Position numbers and translations under genes: made by a program. Below are positions 57,323-64,000 of a DNA stretch of 64,000 nucleotides, piece by piece. The DNA lies in assembly GCA_947441065.1 (NCBI GenBank), contig CANESI010000001.1, positions 1 through 64,000 on the forward strand. The letters are read 5' to 3'. Every line of letters begins with the position of its first letter. The first letter of the stretch is position 1. The stretch comes from Caulobacteraceae bacterium (GTDB lineage Bacteria > Pseudomonadota > Alphaproteobacteria > Caulobacterales > Caulobacteraceae). The notes under the pieces were generated by a model that was given only the letters and a program-made list of their open reading frames with translations, was not told where the DNA came from and ran no database searches.

Positions 57323-59470
57323 ATGTTCGACATTAAACGTAAATCCATCGACTGGGCCGGCCGCACGCTGACCCTCGAGACCGGCCGTATTGCGCGTCAA
57401 GCTGACGGCGCTGTGCTGGCCACCTACGGCGAGACCGTGGTTTTGGCGACCGTCGTCGCCGCCCGTTCGCCAAAAGCCGGGATCGACTTCTTCCCGCTGA
57501 CCGTGAATTATCAGGAAAAGACCTTTGCCGCCGGTAAGATTCCCGGTGGCTTCTTCAAGCGCGAGGGCCGTCCCTCCGAAAAGGAGACCCTGGTCTCGCG
57601 CCTGATCGACCGTCCGATCCGCCCTCTGTTCGTCAAGGGCTTCAAGAACGAGACCCAAGTGGTCATCACCGTTCTGGCGCACGATCTTGAGAATGATCCA
57701 GACATCTTGGCCATGGTTGCCGCTTCGGCTGCCCTGACCATTTCGGGCGTTCCCTTCATGGGCCCCATCGGTGCAGCGCGCGTCGCCTACATCAATGGCG
57801 AGTACGTCCTGAACCCAACCCTCGACCAGATGACGGCCGAAAACCGTATGGATCTGGTTGTCGCCGGCACCAACGACGCCGTGATGATGGTTGAATCCGA
57901 AATTAAGGAACTTCCAGAAGAGATCGTTCTGGGCGGCGTCATGTTCGCTCAACGCGGCTTCCAGCCCGTGATCGACGCGATCATCGAGCTGGCCGAACAT
58001 GCGGCCAAGGAGCCTTGGGACTTCCACGCTGAAGACCTGTCGCCCCTGGAAAACAAGATCAAGGCCCTCGTCGGCGAAGATCTGAAGGCCGCCTACAAAC
58101 TGACCGGCAAGCAAGACCGCCATGCGGCTCTGGACGCGGCCAAAAAGATCGCCGCTTCGGCGCTGATCAAGTCTGACGCCAACCCAGACGGCTATGACAG
58201 CAGCAAGTTCGGCTCAGCCTTCAAGGAATGCGAAGCCTCGGTCCTGCGTCGCGACGTTCTGGAAACCAAGATCCGCATCGATGGCCGCGCGCTCGACAAG
58301 GTCCGTCCGATCATCGGTGAAGTGGGTATCTTGCCCCGCGCCCACGGTTCGGCCCTGTTCACACGCGGCGAGACCCAAGCCCTCGTGGTTGCCACCCTCG
58401 GCACCGGCGATGACGAGCAGTTCATCGACGCGCTGGAAGGCACCTACAAAGAAAACTTCCTGCTGCACTATAACTTCCCTCCCTATTCGGTCGGTGAGAC
58501 CGGCCGCATGGGTTCGCCCGGTCGCCGCGAAATCGGCCACGGCAAGTTGGCTTGGCGCGCCCTGCGTCCCATGCTGCCTGCCAAGTCGGACTTCCCCTAC
58601 ACCATCCGTCTGGTCTCCGAGATCACCGAGTCGAACGGCTCGTCCTCGATGGCTACGGTCTGCGGCTCCTCCTTGGCGCTGATGGATGCGGGCGTGCCGA
58701 TGATTAAGCCTGTGTCGGGTATCGCCATGGGTCTGATCCTCGAGCCCGATGGCTATGTGGTTCTGTCGGACATCTTGGGTGACGAAGATCACCTCGGCGA
58801 TATGGACTTCAAGGTTGCCGGTACCGCTGACGGTATCACCAGCCTGCAGATGGACATCAAGATCCCCGGCATCACCGAAGAGATCATGGACAAGGCCCTC
58901 AACCAAGCCAAGGGTGGTCGTCTCCACATCCTCGACGAGATGGCCAAGGCCATTGACGGTGCCCGTTCTGAGATCGGCGAATATGCCCCCAAGATCGAGA
59001 CCATCAACATCCCTACCGACAAGATCCGTGAAGTCATCGGTTCGGGCGGCAAGGTGATCCGCGAGATCGTCGAAAAGACCGGCGCTAAGATCGACATCCA
59101 AGATGATGGCACGGTCAAGGTTTCGGCTTCGGACGGCTCCAAGATCAAGGCCGCTATCGACTGGATCAAGTCGATTGCCTCCGAGCCTGAGCTGGGTGCC
59201 ATCTATGACGGTAAGGTCGTGAAGGTTGTCGATTTCGGCGCTTTCGTGAACTTCTTCGGCGCCAAGGACGGTCTGGTTCACATCAGCCAACTGTCGCAGA
59301 ACAAGGTCGCCAAGACCTCGGACGTGGTGACTGAGGGCCAAATCGTGAAGGTCAAGCTCATGGGCTTTGACGATCGCGGTAAGGTTAAGCTGTCCATGAA
59401 GGTCGTTGATCAGGAAACCGGTGAGGACCTGACCAAGCGTGAAGTGCCAGCCGAAGACGCCGGCGCCTAA
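57323..59470 (+). CDS. pnp: Polyribonucleotide nucleotidyltransferase (PNPase)
   Basis: 715 aa from ATG 57323 ([21 protein letters not shown]). Two RNase-PH domains ([16 protein letters not shown] and the second with [39 protein letters not shown]), then KH ([15 protein letters not shown]) and S1 ([20 protein letters not shown]). Phosphorolytic 3'-5' exonuclease of the degradosome. Terminator downstream at 59499-59533. Confidence 0.98.
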   Translation: MFDIKRKSIDWAGRTLTLETGRIARQADGAVLATYGETVVLATVVAARSPKAGIDFFPLTVNYQEKTFAAGKIPGGFFKREGRPSEKETLVSRLIDRPIRPLFVKGFKNETQVVITVLAHDLENDPDILAMVAASAALTISGVPFMGPIGAARVAYINGEYVLNPTLDQMTAENRMDLVVAGTNDAVMMVESEIKELPEEIVLGGVMFAQRGFQPVIDAIIELAEHAAKEPWDFHAEDLSPLENKIKALVGEDLKAAYKLTGKQDRHAALDAAKKIAASALIKSDANPDGYDSSKFGSAFKECEASVLRRDVLETKIRIDGRALDKVRPIIGEVGILPRAHGSALFTRGETQALVVATLGTGDDEQFIDALEGTYKENFLLHYNFPPYSVGETGRMGSPGRREIGHGKLAWRALRPMLPAKSDFPYTIRLVSEITESNGSSSMATVCGSSLALMDAGVPMIKPVSGIAMGLILEPDGYVVLSDILGDEDHLGDMDFKVAGTADGITSLQMDIKIPGITEEIMDKALNQAKGGRLHILDEMAKAIDGARSEIGEYAPKIETINIPTDKIREVIGSGGKVIREIVEKTGAKIDIQDDGTVKVSASDGSKIKAAIDWIKSIASEPELGAIYDGKVVKVVDFGAFVNFFGAKDGLVHISQLSQNKVAKTSDVVTEGQIVKVKLMGFDDRGKVKLSMKVVDQETGEDLTKREVPAEDAGA

Positions 59471-59498
59471 ACCGACTTCAAAACTGAAGACAAGATCG

Positions 59499-59533
59499 CA
59501 GGCGGGCCCCACAGGGCTCGCCTGTTTTCTTTT
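59499..59533 (+). terminator. Intrinsic terminator after pnp
   Basis: CAGGCGGGCCC (59499-59509) pairs with GGGCTCGCCTG (59514-59524) with one G-T pair and a CACA loop, followed by TTTTCTTTT. It closes the rimP-to-pnp operon. Confidence 0.92.
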
Positions 59534-59621
59534 GAATCATTACCAATAATAGTATTTGCTCCTGCTCGTCATGGCTGTATGGAGGTGATTGATAATTCAC
59601 CCCTTAAGGCTGTGTTAGATC

Positions 59622-61373
59622 ATGGAGGAAAAGACGGGCTATGCCTTGGTGGCACAGGAGCGTGCCCAAACGCTTTTGGTGCGCTTGGCGCTGGCGGCTT
59701 TTCTTGGCGTCACAGCGGCGGTCGTCTCGCCCTCTTGGTGGCCTGCCTACTGGTTCATCGCGGTCTGTTTCGGCCAAGGGCTGGACCACCTAGTCCTTAG
59801 ACCCTTTCGCCGCGACCCGACCGATAGGCGGTCGGCGGCCTATCGGGCCATGTGCTGTATCGTGGTTTTCTTGAACACCGCGCTTTACGCTGCGACCAGT
59901 TTCTATCTTTGGCGAACGGGCGGTGACATCGGCAAGGCCTTTGCCATGATCCAAGCCTGTGGCGGGCTGTTGCATGTCAGCCTGCACATGCGCCGCGAGC
60001 GGTCCTTGCTGATCGCGGCAGGATTGGCCCATATCCTCTATCTGTTGGGGCTTCCGGCCTTGGAGCTGGTCTCGACCCGGCCACTGGCTATTCTCATGGC
60101 TACGCTCGGCGGTGTCTATTTCATCTCTCAACTGTCCATCGCGGTGCGCCAAGCCAATGAAGAAACCTTGGCCTTGGAGGCGGCCAGAGCTGAAGCCGAA
60201 AGGGCCAGTCTGGCCAAGACCGAATTTCTGACCACCATCAGCCATGAGATCCGCACACCGATGAATGCGGTGGTGTCAGCAGGCTTTCTCTTAAAGCGAA
60301 CATCCCTGACCCAAGAACAGATGAGCCACCTGTCTATGCTGACCCACGCCAGCGACGTGCTGCTCGGTCTGCTGAATGATGTGCTGGACCTGTCACGGAT
60401 CGAGGGCGGTAAGCTGGCCATAACCAATGCGGATCTAGACTTGCATGATCTGTTGAACGCTCTGGTGGCCCTCTGGCGGCCCCAGATTGTCGAGAAGGGC
60501 TGTCTGCTCAATCTGGATCTTGATCCCAAGGTGCCGCAGGCCATCCGCGCCGACCCCCTGCGCTTGCGTCAAATCCTGTTCAACCTGCTCTCCAACGCGG
60601 TCAAGTTTACCGACCGAGGTCATGTCACCTTGCGGGTGCGGCTGGGGGGTGAGGGTCGGCTCTGTTTTGAGGTGGAGGACACAGGCTGCGGGATTCCTGA
60701 GGCGGCCCTTCCTCGGCTATTCAACAGTTTTGAGCAGGTCGATAGCAGCACGACCCGGCGCCATGGGGGCAGTGGTTTGGGCCTCGCCATCAGCCGCAAG
60801 CTTGCCCAACTGATGGGGGGGACCTTGACCGTGACGTCGCAGCTTGGCCTTGGGTCCGTCTTTCGTCTGGACCTGCCGCTATTGCCGATATTGGGGCCGC
60901 AGTTTAGCCATGACCGCCGCCGTTTGGCGCGTGAGCCCCTCTCATCAAAGCCCTTACCGACGCGGCTAGACCCCATGACGGTGCTGGTCGCTGAAGATCA
61001 TGAGGTCAATCGTAAGATCATTGGCCTGTTCCTAGATCCCATCGGCTGCGAGGTGGCCTTTGCGGTCAATGGCCAAGAGGCTGTGGACTTGGCGATGGCG
61101 CATCCCTTTGACGTGATCTTCCTCGATATGCAGATGCCGATCATGGATGGGCTCGAGGCGGCTAGGATCATCCGGAGCGGCGGACTAAACGCCAAGTCCC
61201 CGATTATTGCCATTACCGCCAATGTTTTGATGTCTCACCGCCTCGCCTGGAGCGAGGTCGGCGCCGATGCTTTTCTCGCCAAGCCGATAGACCCAAACCT
61301 GCTGGTCGCGACCCTAAAACAGGTTATCAATAGCCAAGAGGATGCGGAGCCTAGCCAGATTTCGATCCCATGA
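59622..61373 (+). CDS. Membrane-associated hybrid sensor histidine kinase
   Basis: 583 aa. Residues about 20-172 hold five or six membrane segments (MASE-like sensor of unknown ligand). A coiled linker (175-200) leads to HisKA with H208 (TISHEIRTPM), HATPase_c with N-box NLLSNAVKFT (321-330), G1 DTGCG (353-357) and G2 GGSGLGLAIS (382-391), and a C-terminal receiver with E458/D459, D502 (FLDMQMPIMDG) and a lysine in LAKP. All catalytic residues are present, unlike the kinase at 2530-3723. No partner regulator is adjacent. Confidence 0.93.
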   Translation: MEEKTGYALVAQERAQTLLVRLALAAFLGVTAAVVSPSWWPAYWFIAVCFGQGLDHLVLRPFRRDPTDRRSAAYRAMCCIVVFLNTALYAATSFYLWRTGGDIGKAFAMIQACGGLLHVSLHMRRERSLLIAAGLAHILYLLGLPALELVSTRPLAILMATLGGVYFISQLSIAVRQANEETLALEAARAEAERASLAKTEFLTTISHEIRTPMNAVVSAGFLLKRTSLTQEQMSHLSMLTHASDVLLGLLNDVLDLSRIEGGKLAITNADLDLHDLLNALVALWRPQIVEKGCLLNLDLDPKVPQAIRADPLRLRQILFNLLSNAVKFTDRGHVTLRVRLGGEGRLCFEVEDTGCGIPEAALPRLFNSFEQVDSSTTRRHGGSGLGLAISRKLAQLMGGTLTVTSQLGLGSVFRLDLPLLPILGPQFSHDRRRLAREPLSSKPLPTRLDPMTVLVAEDHEVNRKIIGLFLDPIGCEVAFAVNGQEAVDLAMAHPFDVIFLDMQMPIMDGLEAARIIRSGGLNAKSPIIAITANVLMSHRLAWSEVGADAFLAKPIDPNLLVATLKQVINSQEDAEPSQISIP

Positions 61374-61374
61374 T

Positions 61375-61388
61375 ATGATGATCATCAT
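61375..61388. promoter_or_regulatory. Perfect 14-bp palindrome before the SDR gene
   Basis: ATGATGATCATCAT is its own reverse complement and lies in the 36-nt gap between the hybrid kinase stop and the SDR start. Could be an operator; the repeated ATG/CAT triplets also make chance occurrence possible. Confidence 0.3.
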
Positions 61389-61409
61389 TCTATAGGTTGG
61401 GGTAGAGAC

Positions 61410-62135
61410 ATGACAGCGAAGGTGGCCTTGGTAATAGGGGCAGGGGATGCCTTGGGCGGGGCCATTGCCCGTCGTTTCGCGCGTGAAGGCTATGTCGCCG
61501 TCGGTGTGCGCCGTCAGCAGGACAAGCTCACCGCGCTGGTCGAGGCCATCGAGGCCGAGGGCGGCAAGGCCTTTGGCTTTGGCTGCGATGCCCGAAAGGA
61601 AGAGGAGGTCATCGCCCTCTTTGACCGGATCGAGGCCGAGATTGGCCAGGTCGAGGTCTGCGTGTTCAATATAGGGGCCAATGTCCGGTTCTCGATCTCC
61701 GACACCACGGCGCGGGTCTATTTCAAGGTCTGGGAGATGGGCTGCTTTGCCGGGTTCCTCACGGGGCGGGAAGCAGCTCGGCGCATGGAGCCACGTGGCC
61801 GGGGCACGATCCTCTTTACCGGCGCGACCGCAAGCGTCAGGGGCCGCGAAGGCTTTTCAGCCTTTTCCGGCGCAAAACATGCGCTGCGCGCCTTGGCCCA
61901 GTCCATGGCACGCGAGCTGGGGCCAAAGGGTATCCATGTCGTGCACACCCTGATTGACGGTCCAATCGATACCCAATGGATCGCCGAAAACTTCCCCGAA
62001 TCCTATGCCCGCAAGGCGCAGGATGGGATCCTTGATCCGGACCATATTGCCGACAACTACTGGCACCTCCACACCCAACCGCGCGATAGCTGGACCCATG
62101 AGCTCGATCTTCGGCCCTGGTCAGAAAGCTGGTAA
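61410..62135 (+). CDS. Short-chain dehydrogenase/reductase family protein lacking the catalytic Tyr
   Basis: 241 aa Rossmann-fold SDR. The cofactor loop is GAGDALGGAIARRF (10-23), with R34/R35 after beta-2 suggesting NADP(H), and NIGAN (87-91) replaces NNAG. The YxxxK motif reads FSGAK: F152 replaces the catalytic Tyr, K156 is kept and S142 lies at the usual serine position. A subgroup of bacterial SDRs shares this Phe, so reductase activity is doubtful. ATG start. Substrate unknown. Confidence 0.87.
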   Translation: MTAKVALVIGAGDALGGAIARRFAREGYVAVGVRRQQDKLTALVEAIEAEGGKAFGFGCDARKEEEVIALFDRIEAEIGQVEVCVFNIGANVRFSISDTTARVYFKVWEMGCFAGFLTGREAARRMEPRGRGTILFTGATASVRGREGFSAFSGAKHALRALAQSMARELGPKGIHVVHTLIDGPIDTQWIAENFPESYARKAQDGILDPDHIADNYWHLHTQPRDSWTHELDLRPWSESW

Positions 62136-62170
62136 GGGCTTGCTCCTTGAATTTTGGACGCTTCAGTCCA

Positions 62171-62218
62171 TTTGAACATTGAGTCTGGCGAGACGGCCCG
62201 ATAGACAGGTTGTTCAAA
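62171..62218. promoter_or_regulatory. Long-spaced inverted repeat before emrA
   Basis: TTTGAACA (62171-62178) and TGTTCAAA (62211-62218) are perfect inverted repeats 32 nt apart, 23 nt before the emrA start. A small GTCT-GGCG-AGAC dyad (62183-62194) lies between. Could be two half-operators for an unlinked TetR/MarR-type repressor. No regulator gene is adjacent. Confidence 0.35.
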
Positions 62219-62240
62219 CTTAAAGTTCGGGGGTCGGCGC

Positions 62241-63350
62241 ATGCCGAGGGCAAAACTCATTCCGCTGTTGGTGGCCGCAGTCGTCGGTCTGGGCCTCATC
62301 GCTGGCGTTAGCGTCTGGTGGACCAACAAGCAGCGCTACGAAACCACTGACAATGCCTATGTTCAGGCCGATACGGTCACGGTCAGCCCTCAGATCGACG
62401 GCTATGTCGCCGAGGTCTTGGTTGCCGATAACCAGAAGGTCGAGGCCGGTCAGGTCCTTGTGCGGCTGGATGCTTCGCAATCAGAAGCGAAGCTGGCCCA
62501 GGCCGTTGCCAAGGTCGCGGCCCTAGAGGCCGCCATCAAGGGGGTCGACGATAAGGTCTCGCTTGAGCAGGCCCTGATCGCTCAGCGCGCCGCGGTCGTG
62601 ACCAGCGCCAAGGTCGATGCCCAGCGCGCGGCGCTTGATCTGCAACGATACCGGGCCCTGTCTGGCAATGGCTGGGTCTCCGACCAGCGGCTCCAGACGG
62701 TCGGAGCCACTGCCGCCCAGACCAGCGCCAATGTCGCCCAGGCCGAAGCCAGTCTGCAGGCTGAGCGTCAGGTCGCCAATTCCCTCACCTCCGCCAAGGC
62801 CCAGACCAGCGCAGAGGCCGCCGCTGCCCGCGCGGCGATGGAGCAGGCTAGGATTGAAGTGGAGCGCACCGTCATCCGCGCGCCGGTTGCCGGGATTGTC
62901 GGTGCCCGCGCGGTGCGTCCTGGCCAGTATATTCGCCCCGGCTCGGCCCTGATGAGTGTCGTGCCCCTGACAGACACCTATGTCTTGGCCAATTTCAAAG
63001 AGACCCAAGTTAGCCGTATCCGTATTGGCCAGAGCGTCGAGATCAAGGCCGATGCTTTCAGCAAGACCCCGATCCGTGGGCGGGTGGACAGTTTCGCCCC
63101 CGCCACCGGTTCAGAATTTGCCCTGATCCCCGTCGAGAATGCCGTGGGCAACTTTACCAAGATTGTCCAGCGCGTGCCGGTCAAGATCGTGGTCGAAGCC
63201 AATGATCCGCTTAAGGGCGCCCTGCGTCCCGGCCTGTCGGTCGAGGTTCAGGTCGATGTGCGCGGCAAGACCGGTCCCTCCTTTGCCGAGGCCAGTTCTG
63301 CGGCGCGTCAGCCAGCCCCTGCGGCGGATCTTAAGAGCGCGGCTCAGTGA
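62241..63350 (+). CDS. emrA: EmrA/HlyD-family membrane fusion protein
   Basis: 369 aa. One N-terminal membrane anchor (about 7-28, PLLVAAVVGLGLIAGVSVWW), then the biotinyl-lipoyl half motif YVQADTVTVSPQIDGYVAEVLVADNQKVEAGQVL, a long alpha-helical hairpin (about 80-205, Ala/Gln-rich), and the second half motif VIRAPVAGIVGARAVRPGQYIRPGS. Periplasmic adaptor of an EmrAB-type drug efflux pump. ATG start. Its stop overlaps the emrB GTG start by 4 nt. Confidence 0.93.
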   Translation: MPRAKLIPLLVAAVVGLGLIAGVSVWWTNKQRYETTDNAYVQADTVTVSPQIDGYVAEVLVADNQKVEAGQVLVRLDASQSEAKLAQAVAKVAALEAAIKGVDDKVSLEQALIAQRAAVVTSAKVDAQRAALDLQRYRALSGNGWVSDQRLQTVGATAAQTSANVAQAEASLQAERQVANSLTSAKAQTSAEAAAARAAMEQARIEVERTVIRAPVAGIVGARAVRPGQYIRPGSALMSVVPLTDTYVLANFKETQVSRIRIGQSVEIKADAFSKTPIRGRVDSFAPATGSEFALIPVENAVGNFTKIVQRVPVKIVVEANDPLKGALRPGLSVEVQVDVRGKTGPSFAEASSAARQPAPAADLKSAAQ

Positions 63351-64000
63351 GCCAAACCGGCGCAGCCGCGCCTGACGTCGGCGCTCCGGCCACGGTCGAC
63401 TGGGTCAAACTCTTTCTGGGGTTTGGCGCGATGGTGGTTGGCCAGTTCATGGCCGTCCTCGACATTCAGATTGTCGCCTCGTCCTTGCCTCAGATCCAAG
63501 CGGGCATTGGTGCCAGCGCTGACGAGGTCAGTTGGATCCAGACCTCCTATCTGGTGGCCGAGGTCGTGATGATCCCGCTATCGACTTACCTGTCCAGAAT
63601 CTGGGGCACTCAGAAGGTCTATATGGCCTCTTGCTTTGGCTTTGTGGTGATGAGCGTGGCCACGGGCTTGGCGTCGAACATTGAGACCATGATTGTTATG
63701 CGGGCCCTGCAAGGCTTTGTCGGCGGGGCCATGATCCCGACGGTCTTTGCCGTCGCCTTCACGGCCTTCCCGCCGGAGAAGCGGATGTTGTCCAGTGTGA
63801 TCATGGGGATGATCATTACCTTGGCCCCAACGGTCGGCCCGGTTCTGGGTGGACATCTGACCGAGTGGCTGAACTGGCGCTGGCTGTTCTTCATCAATGT
63901 CCCCCCAGGTCTGTTGGTCCTGTTTCTGGTCAGCCGCTATGGCGATTTTGACAAGGGCGACCGGAGCCTGACCAAGGGCTTTGACTGGATTGGACTGGCC
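63347..64000 (+). CDS. emrB: EmrB-type DHA2 MFS efflux transporter (3' truncated by window)
   Basis: 218 residues visible, from GTG 63347 overlapping emrA (GTGA). Membrane segments include GFGAMVVGQFMAVLDIQIVASSLPQI with the DHA2 motif D1-like LDIQIVASSLP, WIQTSYLVAEVVMIPLSTYLSRIWGTQKVY (motif A region) and LAPTVGPVLGGHLTEWLNWRWLFFINVPPG (motif C and the WRWIFxINxP signature), consistent with 14-TM DHA2 exporters. The frame is open to the window edge. Works with EmrA to export hydrophobic toxic compounds. Confidence 0.93.
   Translation, partial: MSQTGAAAPDVGAPATVDWVKLFLGFGAMVVGQFMAVLDIQIVASSLPQIQAGIGASADEVSWIQTSYLVAEVVMIPLSTYLSRIWGTQKVYMASCFGFVVMSVATGLASNIETMIVMRALQGFVGGAMIPTVFAVAFTAFPPEKRMLSSVIMGMIITLAPTVGPVLGGHLTEWLNWRWLFFINVPPGLLVLFLVSRYGDFDKGDRSLTKGFDWIGLA

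Overview
The window is a gene-dense, mostly housekeeping stretch of an alphaproteobacterial chromosome, most likely from the Caulobacterales or a close relative. Reasons: three short (275-278 aa) Caulobacter-type flagellins; the gene order lnt-XRE regulator-metK-trmB-rimP-nusA-ylxR-infB-rbfA-truB-rpsO-pnp; dnaK-dnaJ and mutS-glnD in the same neighbourhood; one exact TTAA-N7-TTAA (CtrA-type) site; a Fur without a CxxC zinc motif; and many 1-4 nt gene overlaps with GTG or TTG starts. This placement rests on remembered family features and synteny, not on a database search. G+C is high (about 60 percent by eye) except in the flagellin spacers and around one DUF3800 gene.

Layout. 1-7730: end of an unknown gene, murI (apparently with a non-canonical start), and a minus-strand series of an ampG-like permease, a hybrid kinase with a degenerate ATPase domain, comM, gshB, yraN and rsmI. 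7850-9043: a RES/Xre toxin-antitoxin pair with its own promoter and two palindromic operator candidates. 9061-14907: hemW, rdgB and rph (minus), split by an inserted plus-strand block (GST, DUF2975 membrane protein, small XRE regulator), then hrcA-grpE. 14904-26809: secreted dienelactone-hydrolase-like protein, alkB, exported M1 aminopeptidase, dnaK-dnaJ, a serine hydrolase and mutS. 26810-29937: an AT-rich block of three flagellins, two with clear intrinsic terminators and with shared leader motifs. 30013-46866: glnD, murJ, trpS, a periplasmic copper chaperone, a universal stress protein, nfuA, a RutE-like nitroreductase, then the tight chain tsaB-rimI-fur-miaB-phoH-ybeY-corC-lnt, and XRE-metK. 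46884-59533: trmB, an inserted DUF3800 gene, an attenuator-like leader, and the transcription/translation operon rimP-nusA-ylxR-infB, a small lipoprotein, rbfA-truB-rpsO-pnp. 59622-64000: a complete hybrid histidine kinase, an SDR lacking the catalytic tyrosine, and emrA-emrB (cut by the window edge).

Functional themes: protein folding (hrcA, grpE, dnaK, dnaJ), translation and RNA processing (rimP, nusA, ylxR, infB, rbfA, truB, rpsO, pnp, miaB, ybeY, tsaB, rimI, trpS, trmB, rsmI, rph), the cell envelope (murI, murJ, ampG-like, lnt), motility, and redox or metal homeostasis (gshB, GST, fur, nfuA, PCuAC). No tRNA, rRNA, CRISPR array or insertion sequence was seen. No clearly new multi-gene system was found. 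The best leads are regulatory: the rimP leader, the RES/Xre operator, the flagellin leader elements and the dyad in the metK promoter.
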